This document shows positions 17,637 to 27,417 of a stretch of 64,000 nucleotides of DNA, piece after piece; within the stretch, counting starts at the first letter, position 1; each line of letters opens with the position of its first letter. Position numbers and translations under genes: made by a program. Source of the stretch: Alphaproteobacteria bacterium (GTDB taxonomy: Bacteria > Pseudomonadota > Alphaproteobacteria > JANSWW01); contig JANSWW010000003.1 in assembly GCA_024743275.1 (NCBI GenBank), forward strand, positions 1 to 64,000, read 5' to 3'. The notes below the pieces were generated by a model. That model was not told where the DNA came from, ran no database searches, and worked only from the letters and a program-made list of their open reading frames with translations.

Positions 17637-19031
17637 ATGGCCCAGGCAGACTGGAGTCCGAAAAGCTGGCGCACGAAACCTGTCAAGCAGGTTCCGGATT
17701 ATCCGGATCAGGCGAAACTCGAAGCCACGGAAGCGACCCTGGCCGGCTTTCCCCCGTTGGTTTTCGCAGGTGAGACGGAGCGCCTGAAAAAGCGCCTCGG
17801 CGAGGTCGCCCAGGGCAGGGCTTTCCTGCTCCAGGGTGGCGACTGTGCCGAGAGCTTCAAGGAGTTTTCCGCCAACAACATCCGCGACACCTTCAAGGCT
17901 TTCCTGCAGATGGCGGTGGTGCTCACCTTCGGCGCGTCCGTACCGGTGGTGAAGGTCGGCCGGATGGCCGGTCAGTTCGCCAAGCCGCGCTCGGCCCCGA
18001 CCGAGACCCAGGACGGTGTCGAACTGCCGAGCTATCGCGGCGACATCATCAACGCGATCGGGTTCGATGCGGAAAGCCGAATCCCCGATCCGGCCCGGAT
18101 GGAGCGCGCCTACCACCAATCGGCCGCGACGCTCAATCTGCTGCGGGCGTTCAGCCGCGGCGGTCTCGCGGATCTGCAGCGGGTCCACAAATGGAATCTC
18201 GACTTCGTGGCCAATTCCAACCAGGGTCTGATGTTCGAGGATATGGCCGCCCGGATCGACGAGGCGCTGCGCTTCATGGCGGCCTGCGGGGTCACCGGCG
18301 AGACGGTCCCGCAGCTCGAAGAGACCGAGTTCTACACCTCCCACGAGGCGCTTCTGCTCTGGTATGAGGAGGCGCTGACCCGGGAAGACACGACCCTGGA
18401 TAACGCCGGCAAATTCTATGACACGTCGGCCCACATGATCTGGATCGGCGACCGGACCCGCCAGCTCGACGGCGCCCATGTCGAGTTCTTCCGGGGCATC
18501 GAGAACCCCATCGGCCTGAAGGCCGGCCCTTCCACCGATCCGGACGATCTCATCCGCCTGATCGATACCCTCAATCCGGAGGACGAGCCGGGCCGCCTGA
18601 CGCTGATCGCCCGTATGGGCTCCGACAAGGTGCGCGATATGCTGCCGCCGCTGGTCGAGCGGGTTAAGCGGGAGGGGCGTACCGTGGTGTGGTCCTGCGA
18701 TCCGATGCATGGCAACACGATCAAGGCGGCGAGCGGCTACAAGACCCGTCCCTTCGAGCGCATTCTGGGCGAGGTGCGCGGCTTCTTCGACGTGCATCAG
18801 GATCTCGGCACCTATGCGGGCGGGGTCCATTTCGAGATGACCGGCCAGGACGTCACCGAATGCACCGGCGGCGCGGCGGCGATGATCACCGACGAAGGTC
18901 TCTCGGACCGCTATCACACCCATTGCGATCCGCGCCTCAACGCGACCCAGGCCCTTGAACTCGCCTTCCTGATCGCCGGCGAGCTCAAGGAGCAGCGCCG
19001 GGCGCCGGTCAAGGTGCTGGCGGCCCAGTAG
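17637..19031 (+). CDS. 3-deoxy-7-phosphoheptulonate synthase, class II
   Basis: 464 residues, the plant-like class II DAHP synthase, which joins phosphoenolpyruvate and erythrose-4-phosphate at the start of the shikimate pathway. Motifs are [11 protein letters not shown] (about 64-74), the [14 protein letters not shown] segment, [10 protein letters not shown] and [15 protein letters not shown]. The ATG at 17637 follows AAGGGGAACGGAC. No regulatory domain or leader peptide is seen. Confidence 0.96.
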   Translation: MAQADWSPKSWRTKPVKQVPDYPDQAKLEATEATLAGFPPLVFAGETERLKKRLGEVAQGRAFLLQGGDCAESFKEFSANNIRDTFKAFLQMAVVLTFGASVPVVKVGRMAGQFAKPRSAPTETQDGVELPSYRGDIINAIGFDAESRIPDPARMERAYHQSAATLNLLRAFSRGGLADLQRVHKWNLDFVANSNQGLMFEDMAARIDEALRFMAACGVTGETVPQLEETEFYTSHEALLLWYEEALTREDTTLDNAGKFYDTSAHMIWIGDRTRQLDGAHVEFFRGIENPIGLKAGPSTDPDDLIRLIDTLNPEDEPGRLTLIARMGSDKVRDMLPPLVERVKREGRTVVWSCDPMHGNTIKAASGYKTRPFERILGEVRGFFDVHQDLGTYAGGVHFEMTGQDVTECTGGAAAMITDEGLSDRYHTHCDPRLNATQALELAFLIAGELKEQRRAPVKVLAAQ

Positions 19032-19055
19032 CCGCCGCTTCCGGACCGAACGGGC

Positions 19056-20225
19056 ATGGCGACCCAAATGCCCAAACGGGCGCTCAAGGCCGGGGAAGGC
19101 GATGTCTTCCCCGCCAATGGCGATGTCGACCGCTGGACGGACGCCTATTTCGTCCGCACGCGGGAGATCGTGAAACATTTCGGCGATGCCGAGGTCACCT
19201 ATGCGGTGTTCATGCGCCGCCCGGTGACCTTCGCACCGAAACTGGCCCTCGATTGGCTGCATAAGCTGGAGGGGGACCGGGGTGTGAAGGTCGAGGTCGA
19301 CCTGCGCTACGCCGAAGGGGCGTGGGTCGGTGCCGGTGAGCCGATGATGTATCTCACCGGCTCCCTGGTCCATCTTGTGGATCTGGAAACCCTGTTTCTG
19401 CAGAAGCTTGGGGCGGCCTGCGTCGCCGCCTATAACGCCTATACCCTGTGTGTGGAGCTTCCCAAGGTCGCCTTTCTGGCCATGGACGCCCGCCACTGTG
19501 CCGGAACCGAGATGGCAGAGATGATGGCCTATGCCGCCTCGGTCGGGTCGGCCAAGGCCCGGAAGAAGGTCGGCGCCGTCGGCTTCATCGGCAACGCGAC
19601 CAATGCCACGTCCCACTACTTCGACCGGGATGCCGGGATGGGCACCATGCCCCATGCGTTGATCGGCTATGCCGGGTCCACCGTCCGGGCGGCGGAGATG
19701 TTCCACGAGGTCTATCCGGACGAGCCGCTGACGGTGCTGGTCGACTATTTCGGCCAGGAGGTGACGGACGCGGTCGCGGTGGCCCGTCGATTCCCCGAGC
19801 TCGCGGCCGAGGGAAAGGTCGCTGTCCGGCTCGATACCCATGGTGGACGCTATATCGAGGGCATGGACCTGCAGGCGGCCTATGAGATCATGGAGCGCAA
19901 CTGCCCGGAGGCGATCCGCGGCTACCGGACCGAGGACGAACTGCGCTACCTCATCGGCACGGGCGTGTCGGCGGCGGCCATCTGGCATATGCGCGAACAG
20001 CTCGACGCGGCCGGTTTCGAAAAGGTCAGGATCGTCTGCTCGTCAGGCTTCGGCCCGGCGAAATGCCGGATGATCCGGGTCGCCGACGCCCCCGTCGACA
20101 TGATCGGGACGGGATCCTATCTGCCAGAGAAATGGACCGAGACCTATGCGACGGCCGATATCGTCGAATATGACGGGAAACCCATGGTAAAGGTGGGACG
20201 CGAATTCCTTCTGCCCCGATCTTAG
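19056..20225 (+). CDS. pncB: Nicotinate phosphoribosyltransferase-like protein
   Basis: 389 residues. It resembles the nicotinate phosphoribosyltransferase family that makes nicotinate mononucleotide from nicotinate and PRPP for NAD salvage. Support comes from FPANGDVDRWTDAYFVRT at the N-terminus, MDARHCAGTEMAEMMAYAAS, GFIGNATNATSHY, and VRLDTHGG and GTGSYLP in the phosphate-binding part. It lies 24 bases after DAHP synthase in the same direction. The exact member of the family is less sure than the fold. Confidence 0.82.
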   Translation: MATQMPKRALKAGEGDVFPANGDVDRWTDAYFVRTREIVKHFGDAEVTYAVFMRRPVTFAPKLALDWLHKLEGDRGVKVEVDLRYAEGAWVGAGEPMMYLTGSLVHLVDLETLFLQKLGAACVAAYNAYTLCVELPKVAFLAMDARHCAGTEMAEMMAYAASVGSAKARKKVGAVGFIGNATNATSHYFDRDAGMGTMPHALIGYAGSTVRAAEMFHEVYPDEPLTVLVDYFGQEVTDAVAVARRFPELAAEGKVAVRLDTHGGRYIEGMDLQAAYEIMERNCPEAIRGYRTEDELRYLIGTGVSAAAIWHMREQLDAAGFEKVRIVCSSGFGPAKCRMIRVADAPVDMIGTGSYLPEKWTETYATADIVEYDGKPMVKVGREFLLPRS

Positions 20226-20281
20226 GTCACGACCCGACGCTTCCCCCGAAGGAAACCCGGTCCCCTTAAGGAAAGCCCACC

Positions 20282-21064
20282 ATGGTCAAAGTCTCCGGTC
20301 CCCTGAAACCCGGAACGAAGGTTTCCACCACCGCGCCGAAACCGAAGCGGGTGTCCTTCGAAAGCACATTGACCGACATGCGGGCGCTCGCGGTCGCCAC
20401 GGTCGCCCAGGCCCGTCAAAACGGCACCATGACCGGGGCGCGTGTGGTTGCCGCCGGGATCAAGGAGGCCTATGACGGGGCGCTCGCCATCCTGGAGAAG
20501 GAGGTGCCGGCGGGAGAGCCGCTGGCCTGTGCAGCCGGCTGCACCCATTGCTGCCATTTGCCGGTGGTGACCGATGCGATCACCGTCATGGCCGTGGCGG
20601 ACAAAGTGAAGAGCTGGCCCAAGGCCGCCCGCAAGAAGCTGATGGACCGGCTTCGCGAGCGGGAGCGGAAACGCGGCTCCATGTCCGAGACGGCCCGCCG
20701 CCATCACCGCGCGCCCTGCCCGATGCTGGTGGACGGCAAATGCAGCGTGTATGAGGAGCGCCCCCTGATCTGCCGGTCCTTCAACTCCTTCGACGCCAAG
20801 CGCTGCGAGCGGCATTTCCTCGGTGGCGGCCATCCGGAGGGGATCGACGTCTACCGGATCCCCTATATGGTCGGCGAGGTGTTCACGGAGGGGGCCACCG
20901 AAGGGTTCGAGAAAGCGGGCCTCAATCCGAAGGATGTCTCCCTGGACTTCGCGAAGGCGTTGCTGATCGTCTTGGAGGCGGAGGACCCGGCGGAACGCTT
21001 CTTTGACGGGGAGGCGATGTTCGAGCCGGCCCGGACCACCGTGAAAACGGAAGAGATCCTGTGA
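20282..21064 (+). CDS. YkgJ-family cysteine-cluster protein
   Basis: 260 residues. The YkgJ/Fli-B-like Cys cluster is present: CAAGCTHCCHLP (about 81-92), CPMLVDGKCSVYEERPLICRSFN (about 146-168) and a later CERHF. These proteins bind a metal or Fe-S cluster; the job is unknown. An N-terminal basic region (about 1-35) is unstructured. It shares a 4-base GTGA overlap with the next gene, suggesting a shared transcript. Confidence 0.85.
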   Translation: MVKVSGPLKPGTKVSTTAPKPKRVSFESTLTDMRALAVATVAQARQNGTMTGARVVAAGIKEAYDGALAILEKEVPAGEPLACAAGCTHCCHLPVVTDAITVMAVADKVKSWPKAARKKLMDRLRERERKRGSMSETARRHHRAPCPMLVDGKCSVYEERPLICRSFNSFDAKRCERHFLGGGHPEGIDVYRIPYMVGEVFTEGATEGFEKAGLNPKDVSLDFAKALLIVLEAEDPAERFFDGEAMFEPARTTVKTEEIL

Positions 21065-22242
21065 GCGAGACCGCGTCCACGGGGGGCGCCAGCCCGCTCG
21101 ACGGCCTTCTGGTGCTCGACTGCGCCACCTTCATCGCCGCGCCCTATACCGCCGGGCTGTTGGCGGAATTCGGCGCGCGCGTGATCAAGATCGAACAGCC
21201 GGGGACAGGCGATCCCTTCCGCCGCTACGGCACGCCGACGGAGCGGGGCGACACGCTCGCGTGGCTGACCGAGGGCCGGAACAAGGAGAGCATCGAACTC
21301 GACCTGCGCAGCGAGGAGGGGGCGGCGATCTTCAAGAAACTCGCCGCCCAGGCCGATGTGGTGACCGAGAACTTCCGTCCCGGCACGCTCGACAAATGGG
21401 GCCTCGGCTATCGCGTTCTGTCCGCCCTCAATCCGGGGCTGGTGATGCTGAGCGTCTCCGGCTACGGCCAGACGGGCCCCTATCGCGACAAGCCGGGCTT
21501 CGCCCGCATCGCCCACGCCTTCGGCGGCCTCACCTATCTCGCCGGGATGCCGGGGGAGATCCCGGTGACGCCCGGCTCGACCTCGCTCGCCGACTATATG
21601 ACCGGGATCTACGGGGCCTTCGGGGTGATGGTGGCGCTTGAGGAGCGGCGCACATCGGGCAAGGGACAGGTGGTCGACATCGCGCTTTACGAAAGCGTGT
21701 TCCGGGTGTTGGACGAACTGGCGCCCGCCTACGCCAAGAACGGCACGATCCGGCAGCCGGAGGGCACCGGGACCCTCAACGCCTGCCCGCACGGTCACTT
21801 CCGCTGCGGCGACGGATCGTTCGTCGCGATCGCCTGCACCTCCGACAAGATGTTCGAGCGTCTCGCCCACGCCATGGGCAATCCGGATCTCGCCACGCCC
21901 GCCCAATACGGCCGGGTCGCCAACCGCCTCGCCGAGCGGGAGCATGTCGACGGTCTGGTCGCCGCCTGGACCGGGAGCATGCCGCGCGACCAGCTTATGG
22001 AGATCGCCACCGAGCATGGCGTGCCCATGGGGCCGGTGAACACGGTCGAGGATCTTTTCGCCGATCCCCATATCCGCGCCCGCGAAAACCTCGTCGAGGT
22101 CGAGGCCGAGGGCGTCGGCACGGTCACCCTGCCCAATGTCGTCCCGCGCCTCAGCCGCACCCCCGGCACGCTGCGCCATCCCGGCAAGCCCCTCGGCGCG
22201 GACACGGAAAGGGTGCTGAAGGAGATTCTGGGGGAGGAGTGA
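21061..22242 (+). CDS. CaiB/BaiF family CoA-transferase
   Basis: 393 residues, class III CoA-transferase (formyl-CoA transferase, L-carnitine dehydratase and racemase relatives). The N-terminal LLVLDCATFIAAPYTAGLLAEFGARVIKIEQPGTGDPFR block, the NKESIELDLRSEEG block and FRPGTLDKWGLGY are typical. The expected catalytic Asp is in SLADYMTGIYGA. It moves CoA between carboxylic acids; substrates are unknown. The start is GTG at 21061, overlapping the previous stop. Confidence 0.92.
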   Translation: MSETASTGGASPLDGLLVLDCATFIAAPYTAGLLAEFGARVIKIEQPGTGDPFRRYGTPTERGDTLAWLTEGRNKESIELDLRSEEGAAIFKKLAAQADVVTENFRPGTLDKWGLGYRVLSALNPGLVMLSVSGYGQTGPYRDKPGFARIAHAFGGLTYLAGMPGEIPVTPGSTSLADYMTGIYGAFGVMVALEERRTSGKGQVVDIALYESVFRVLDELAPAYAKNGTIRQPEGTGTLNACPHGHFRCGDGSFVAIACTSDKMFERLAHAMGNPDLATPAQYGRVANRLAEREHVDGLVAAWTGSMPRDQLMEIATEHGVPMGPVNTVEDLFADPHIRARENLVEVEAEGVGTVTLPNVVPRLSRTPGTLRHPGKPLGADTERVLKEILGEE

Positions 22243-22280
22243 TTGGAGAGGCTGCCCCCGAAGAAAGTGGAGGGCGGGGC

Positions 22281-23033
22281 CTACAACAAATTACGCAACG
22301 CCAAGGCCGATCCGACGATCAGGATCGCGGCGAAGAACACCTTGCGGAAGGCGGCTTCCTCGACCCTTTTGCGGACCGTGGTGCCGATGACCATGCCGAT
22401 CATGGTCGGCACCAGGGCGGCGGCGGAAATCCACCACATCCGATCGTCCTCAATCAGGCCGAGCTTGGTCCATCCGGCGCCGACCGCCAGCGTGGTGACG
22501 GTGAACATGATGCCCATGGCCTGCACCAGTTCGTCCCGCTTCAGGCCGAGCGACTGGATATAGAACACCGCCGGCACGACGAAGGAGCCGGTCAGGCCGG
22601 TGATCACCCCGCCGACGCCGCCAACGACGGGGGTTGCGATCCGCTCGTATCTGCCGGGATGGGGAAGCTGAAAGGCGATCAGGCTCGCCAGCGCGTAGGA
22701 CGCCATGATCAGCCCGAAGACGCCGGTCAGAAGCCGCCTGTCGGCCGCCGCCGCCAACTCGGCGCCGACGAAGACGATGGTGATCACACTGGCGGCCATC
22801 AGCGGCCACAGCCGCTTGACGATCGGCAGGAAGCGGCCGCCGATGGCGCCCTGATAGATGTTCATCAAGGTGGCCGGGATGATCATGAGGGGCACCGCCT
22901 CCTTGATGCCGATCACCAGGGTCAGGATGGTCAGCGAAACGGTCGGCAGACCGAGGCCGACCAATCCCTTCGAGAACCCGGCGACGACGAAGGCGACGGC
23001 GACGAGCGCCAGGATTTCGGGGGTCCAGAGCAT
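22281..23033 (-). CDS. TauE/SafE-family membrane exporter
   Basis: 250 residues with about eight hydrophobic segments and the TauE/SafE pattern (VAGFSKGLVGLGLPTVSL near the N-terminus, GGVGGVITGLTGSFVVPAVFYIQSLGL mid-protein). Relatives move sulfite, sulfoacetate or other organosulfonates or anions across the inner membrane. It starts directly after the stop of the Doc-like gene, so it may be read from the same transcript, though no functional link is evident. Confidence 0.88.
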   Translation of the reverse strand: MLWTPEILALVAVAFVVAGFSKGLVGLGLPTVSLTILTLVIGIKEAVPLMIIPATLMNIYQGAIGGRFLPIVKRLWPLMAASVITIVFVGAELAAAADRRLLTGVFGLIMASYALASLIAFQLPHPGRYERIATPVVGGVGGVITGLTGSFVVPAVFYIQSLGLKRDELVQAMGIMFTVTTLAVGAGWTKLGLIEDDRMWWISAAALVPTMIGMVIGTTVRKRVEEAAFRKVFFAAILIVGSALALRNLL

Positions 23034-23432
23034 TTAGCGGACGGCGCTTTCCAGGGCTGCGGCGAAATCGGCGATTGTGATGCGGTCGGTCGCGAGATCG
23101 ACCATCAGTTCCGGAGCGCGATCATGGGGAAGGGCGATGGATACGCCATTCAATTCAAGGAACAAAACGGCAGTTGCGAACGCCGTTCGCTTGTTTCCGT
23201 CAAGGAAAGCATGGGCCTTCGCGATACCATGCGCATAAAGGGCCGCGAGCTCGAAAAGGGTCGGCGGAGGGTCGTGATAGAAGAATGCGGTTTGCGGCCG
23301 ATTTAGGCCGCCGAGTAAGCCACCTTCATCCCGCAGCCCGGCCGTCCCTCCATGCTCCTGGATTGCGCGGATATGAAGGTCGACAACTTCAATAGGCTCC
23401 ACCCAGACAATTTCGTCCGGCATTGGCGTCAC
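23034..23432 (-). CDS. doc: Doc-type Fic-fold toxin
   Basis: 132 residues. The Fic/Doc active-site motif HAFLDGNKRTA (about 74-84) is intact; in Doc this site phosphorylates elongation factor Tu and stops translation. The length and fold order match Doc rather than larger Fic AMP-transferases. The start is GTG at 23432, overlapping the stop of the small upstream gene (GTGA); an ATG at 23423 is possible. It probably forms a toxin-antitoxin pair with that 58-residue protein. Confidence 0.87.
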   Translation of the reverse strand: MTPMPDEIVWVEPIEVVDLHIRAIQEHGGTAGLRDEGGLLGGLNRPQTAFFYHDPPPTLFELAALYAHGIAKAHAFLDGNKRTAFATAVLFLELNGVSIALPHDRAPELMVDLATDRITIADFAAALESAVR

Positions 23433-23605
23433 ATATCTGCCAGGCGCCTAAGCGTCTCTTTGTTCTCCGCCAGCACCTTATCGATTGCCTCTCTGTGGTC
23501 TTTCGAGACGAGGCTTTCACGATAATGCGCGAACTCCTCTCTGGACATCTTGGAGAGTTCCGACAAGGACGGGGTTTGGGACGGGGTTTTGGTTTGGCTG
23601 CTCAT
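23429..23605 (-). CDS. Short antitoxin partner of the Doc toxin
   Basis: 58 residues, from ATG at 23605 to TGA at 23429. The sequence is a Ser/Thr/Pro-rich N-terminus (about 1-15) followed by a charged helix (SKMSREEFAHYRESLVSKDH and on to the end). It overlaps doc by 4 bases and precedes it, the usual antitoxin-first order. It lacks a recognisable Phd DNA-binding domain and resembles only a toxin-wrapping segment. Assignment rests on position and size. Confidence 0.65.
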   Translation of the reverse strand: MSSQTKTPSQTPSLSELSKMSREEFAHYRESLVSKDHREAIDKVLAENKETLRRLADM

Positions 23606-23672
23606 GGCTCGATCCGATGGGTTGAACGCAGTATAGCACGGTCCCGGGGGCGGTCAGCCCGCTTACCCAAGA

Positions 23673-24149
23673 TCAGCCCCGCGCGATGCTGTAGCGGTCC
23701 GGCGTCAGGCAGTAGGTCCGAAGGCCGGCATCCTCGAAACCCGACCGTCGATAGGCCGCCTGGGCCGCTTCGTTCCAATCGTAGACGTTGAGCTCGACCC
23801 GACAGCAACCGCGTTCCTCGGCGATTTTGGACGCCTCGGCGATGAGGGCCCGGCCGACCCCGGTCCCGCGCGCGGTCTCTCGGATGATCAGGCAGTCGAC
23901 ATAGAGCAGCGGTTTGGATTTGAAGCCGGAAAAACTCTCGCAGCAGGTCAGCATGCCGACGGCCTCGCCCGACCGTTCCGCGACCAGACAGGTCACCGGC
24001 GCACCCTCTTCGAAATAGTGCCGCCGGATCAATTCCGGCGTCGCCTTCAGGGCCTCCGGCTCCTTCTGATAGACGGCCAGGTCGTGCAGGAACTCCAGGA
24101 TCACCGGAATATCCGCCGGAACGGCCCGGCGGAGCCTGAGGTCGGTCAT
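23673..24149 (-). CDS. GNAT-family N-acetyltransferase
   Basis: 158 residues. RRAVPADIPVILEFLHDLAVYQKEPEAL at the N-terminus, the acetyl-CoA loop GTGVGRALIAEASKIAEERGCCRVELNVYDWNEAAQAAYRRSGF and the ALKATPELIRRHYFEEG segment place it with the diamine/thialysine acetyltransferase (SSAT-like) branch of GNAT. It may acetylate a polyamine or amino group; the substrate is inferred from this resemblance only. It is leftward, just downstream of the CoxL-like gene. Confidence 0.9.
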   Translation of the reverse strand: MTDLRLRRAVPADIPVILEFLHDLAVYQKEPEALKATPELIRRHYFEEGAPVTCLVAERSGEAVGMLTCCESFSGFKSKPLLYVDCLIIRETARGTGVGRALIAEASKIAEERGCCRVELNVYDWNEAAQAAYRRSGFEDAGLRTYCLTPDRYSIARG

Positions 24150-24179
24150 GGTCTTTGTCCGTTCTCGGTCAGCGTGCCG

Positions 24180-26519
24180 TCAGTCCGCCGCGGCCGCCGT
24201 CTTCGACTCCTGAATCGCCCGCCAGACATGTTCCGGGGTCGCCGGCATATCCACATGGGTCACGCCGTCGGCGGCCAGGGCGTCCAGCAGCGCGTTCATG
24301 AAGGCCGGCGGGGCGCCGATGGAGCCGGCCTCGCCGCAGCCCTTCACGCCGAGCATGTTCTGCTGGCACGGGATCTCCTCATAGGTGAAGTCGACATTGG
24401 GCATGTCCTCGGCGCGGGGCATGGCATAGTCCATGTAGGATCCGGTCAGAAGCTGGCCGGTCTCGTCGTAGACCGTCCGTTCCAGCATTGCCTGGCCGAG
24501 TCCCTGGACCACGCCGCCATGGACCTGGCCGGCCACCAGCATCGGGTTCATCACCCGGCCGAAATCGTCGACCACCGTGTAGCTTTCGATGGCGACATGG
24601 CCGGTGTCGGGATCGACCTCGACCTCGGCGACATGGCAGCCATTGGGGAAGGTGAAGCCCTCGTGCTTGTAGTAGTAGCGCTCGTCCAGGCCGGGCTCGA
24701 CGCCGTCGGGCAGGCCGCCGGGATTGTGGGCGGCGCCCGCCACGTCGGCAAAGCTAACCGATTTGTCGGTCCCGGCGACTTTGAACTGGCCGCCCTCGAA
24801 CTCGACATCGACATCGGCCGCCTCCATCAGATGGGCGGCGATCTTCCTCGCCTTGTCGATGACCTTCGTCGCCGCGCCGTCGAAAGACGGCCCCGCCACC
24901 TGCAGGAAGTGCGATCCGCCGACACCGCTGGACATTTCGGCGATGACGTCGGTATCGCCCTCGATCACGCGCACCGTCTCCGGATCACAGCCGAAGGCGC
25001 TGGCGGCGAGCTGGGAATAGGCCGTGTGATGGCCCTGGCCGTTGGTGATCGAGCCGACGATGAGGGTGATCGTACCGTCCGGGTCGACCTTGACCCGGGT
25101 CGTGTCTCCGCCGGTCCAACCGGTGAGCTCGATGTAATAGGCGAAGCCGAGACCGCGCCGCAGGCCCTTGGCCTCGCTGGCGGTCCGCCGGGCGGCGAAG
25201 CCGGGACGGTCGGCCTTTTCCATGGCGAGGTCCATGACCTTGGCGAAGTCGCCGGAATCATAGGTGACGTCGAGCGGCGTCAGATAGGGCATTTGATCGG
25301 CGCCGATCATGTTCTGCCGCCGCAGTTCCACCGGGTCGACGCCGAGCCGCCGCGCGCATTCGTCGACCAGCCGTTCGAGAAGATAGGCCGCCTCGGGCCG
25401 GCCCGCGCCGCGATAGGCGTCGGTCTGGGCGGTATGGGTGAACGCGCCCTTCACCTCCACATCGACCGCGGGAATGCGGTAGACCCCGGGCAGGGCCTTG
25501 GCATAGAGCAGGGTGCAGATGATCGGGCCGGCGGCCGACAGATAGGCCCCGAGGCCGGCGATGGTGCGGACCTGCAGGCCGGTGAAGTGGTTGTCGGCGT
25601 TGATCGCCATCCGGGCCACGGTGACATGGTCGCGGCCATGGGCATCCGTGAGGAACGCCTCGCTGCGGTCCTGGCGCCATTTGACCGGCTTTCCGACCGC
25701 CTTGGAGGCGAGCAGGACCAGCGCCTGCTCCGCATAGGGAACCGCCTTCATGCCGAAGCCGCCGCCGACATCCGGTGTGATGACCCGCAGCTTGTTGTTC
25801 GGAATGCCCAGCACCGCCGCGAAGGTGTCCCGGACCGTATGGGCGCCCTGGTTGTTGCATTCGATGACATAGGAGCCGTCATGGGCGTGATAGGTGCCCA
25901 GCGCGCCGCGCGGTTCCATGGCGTTGGGAACCAGACGGTTGTTGACGATCTCGATCTCGACGATTTCCTCCGCCGTCTCGAAGGCGGCGTTGGTATCGGT
26001 CTTATTGCCCATCTGCCAGTCGAAACAAAGATTGCCGGGAGCAAGGTCCGGCCAGACCTCGACGGCGCCGGGTTCAAGCGCGCCGGCGAGATCGACGACA
26101 CAGTCATGCGGCTCGTAGTCTGCCTCGATCAATTCGGCGGCGTCCTTCGCCTGGGCGACGGTCTCGGCGATCACCACGGCGATCGGCTGCCCCGCGAAAC
26201 GGATCTTGTCGATCGCCAACAGGGGATAGGGCGGCATCGGCATCTTGCGGCCGTCCTGGCTCTCGACCGGCGTGAAACAGGGTAGATCGCCCGCCCCCAT
26301 CCGCTCCATGTCCTTGTGGGTCAGTACCGCCAGCACGCCCGGGGCGACCTCGGCGGCGGCGACGTCCAGGCTGTTCAGCGTGGCATGGGCGAGCGGGGCG
26401 CGGGCGACCACCATATGGGCCATGCCCGGCGCGATCAGATCGTCGACATACTGGCCGGTCCCGGTCAGAAACCGCTGGTCCTCGCGGCGGCGGAGCGATT
26501 GACCCATCCCGTACTTCAT
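24180..26519 (-). CDS. Xanthine dehydrogenase-family molybdopterin subunit (form II CoxL-like)
   Basis: 779 residues. It is the large, molybdenum-binding subunit of aerobic CO dehydrogenase/xanthine dehydrogenase-type enzymes. GGGFGMK (about 252-258) and AYRGAGRPE (about 368-376) mark it; AYRGAGR is the form II version, whereas true CO oxidisers carry AYRCSFR. GCGEAGSIGAP near the C-terminus holds the catalytic Glu. AGGAGG sits just before the ATG at 26519. No FAD (CoxM) or Fe-S (CoxS) subunit gene is adjacent, so electron partners must be encoded elsewhere. Confidence 0.9.
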   Translation of the reverse strand: MKYGMGQSLRRREDQRFLTGTGQYVDDLIAPGMAHMVVARAPLAHATLNSLDVAAAEVAPGVLAVLTHKDMERMGAGDLPCFTPVESQDGRKMPMPPYPLLAIDKIRFAGQPIAVVIAETVAQAKDAAELIEADYEPHDCVVDLAGALEPGAVEVWPDLAPGNLCFDWQMGNKTDTNAAFETAEEIVEIEIVNNRLVPNAMEPRGALGTYHAHDGSYVIECNNQGAHTVRDTFAAVLGIPNNKLRVITPDVGGGFGMKAVPYAEQALVLLASKAVGKPVKWRQDRSEAFLTDAHGRDHVTVARMAINADNHFTGLQVRTIAGLGAYLSAAGPIICTLLYAKALPGVYRIPAVDVEVKGAFTHTAQTDAYRGAGRPEAAYLLERLVDECARRLGVDPVELRRQNMIGADQMPYLTPLDVTYDSGDFAKVMDLAMEKADRPGFAARRTASEAKGLRRGLGFAYYIELTGWTGGDTTRVKVDPDGTITLIVGSITNGQGHHTAYSQLAASAFGCDPETVRVIEGDTDVIAEMSSGVGGSHFLQVAGPSFDGAATKVIDKARKIAAHLMEAADVDVEFEGGQFKVAGTDKSVSFADVAGAAHNPGGLPDGVEPGLDERYYYKHEGFTFPNGCHVAEVEVDPDTGHVAIESYTVVDDFGRVMNPMLVAGQVHGGVVQGLGQAMLERTVYDETGQLLTGSYMDYAMPRAEDMPNVDFTYEEIPCQQNMLGVKGCGEAGSIGAPPAFMNALLDALAADGVTHVDMPATPEHVWRAIQESKTAAAAD

Positions 26520-26721
26520 GCCTGTGCCTCCTGAAGTTTTTAACCAATTGTATAAAAATCGGTGGCCGAAACGGCACGCCCTTGTATCCTGCGCGTCCGT
26601 CGACCGGGTGACCATAAGGCCGTTGCGCCGCGCTCCGAAAGGGGAGAAACGTCACCCCGGCCATGAATTTTCACGGTGCGTCCCGGCGACGATCCGGGGG
26701 GCGCATTCCAGGGAGCAAGAC

Positions 26722-27417
26722 ATGGGGCTCAAATTGTACGATCTGGTGGGCAAGGACGGCCTGCGCTACAGCCCGTTCGGCTGGCGGGTTCGGATGTCGT
26801 TGCTGCACAAAGGGCTGGAGGCCGAGTGGGAGCCGGTCAACTTCACCGATAAGGACAAGATCGCCTTTTCCGGTCAGAAGCGGGTGCCGGTCCTGGTCGA
26901 CGGGGAGTCCGTGGTCTCCGATAGTTGGGCGATCGTGAACTATCTCGACGAGGCCTATCCGGACTCCCCCAGCCTGTTGGGCGGGGCCGCCGCTATCCCG
27001 ATGATGCGGGCGTGGAACCACTATGTGGACACCATCGTGCACCCGGCGATGGCCAAGATCATCGTCGGCGACGTGTTCGACAATGTCGATCCGATCGACA
27101 TGGACTACTTCCGGGAAACCCGGGAACAGATCTTCGGCAAGACGATGGAGCAGTGCAAGGAGGACGGGGAGCGGCATCTGCCCGGTCTGGTGCCGGCCTT
27201 GCTGCCGGCCCGCCGCCAGTTGGAGGAATATGCCTTCATCGGAGGCGACAGCCCGAATTTCGGCGACTTCTGCCTGTTCGGACCGTTGCAGTGGGCCCGC
27301 TGCTCCAGCCCGCGCAAACTGCTGCCCGAGGACCACGCGGTCGAGCAATGGCGTCAGCGCATGCTTGACCTGTTCGATGGCCACGCCCGCCAGGCACCCT
27401 GCTGCGAGGCGGCCTGA
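26722..27417 (+). CDS. Glutathione S-transferase family protein
   Basis: 231 residues. An N-terminal thioredoxin-like domain (LKLYDLVGKDGLRYSPFGWRVRMSLLHKGLE, then KRVPVLVDGESVVSDSWAIVNYLDEAYP, the glutathione-binding cis-Pro and Ser region) is followed by an all-helical C-terminal domain. The catalytic residue near SPFGWR is Ser rather than Cys. The substrate is unknown. It is divergent from the CoxL-like gene, and GGGAG precedes the ATG. Confidence 0.9.
   Translation: MGLKLYDLVGKDGLRYSPFGWRVRMSLLHKGLEAEWEPVNFTDKDKIAFSGQKRVPVLVDGESVVSDSWAIVNYLDEAYPDSPSLLGGAAAIPMMRAWNHYVDTIVHPAMAKIIVGDVFDNVDPIDMDYFRETREQIFGKTMEQCKEDGERHLPGLVPALLPARRQLEEYAFIGGDSPNFGDFCLFGPLQWARCSSPRKLLPEDHAVEQWRQRMLDLFDGHARQAPCCEAA

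Noticed and set aside
17622..19988. 788-codon open frame on the minus strand across DAHP synthase and nicotinate phosphoribosyltransferase
   Set aside because: It is antisense to two clear genes and its length follows from GC-rich codon bias; the translation shows no domain.
24018..26285. 755-codon open frame on the plus strand opposite the CoxL-like gene
   Set aside because: Antisense shadow of a well-supported protein with intact active-site motifs.
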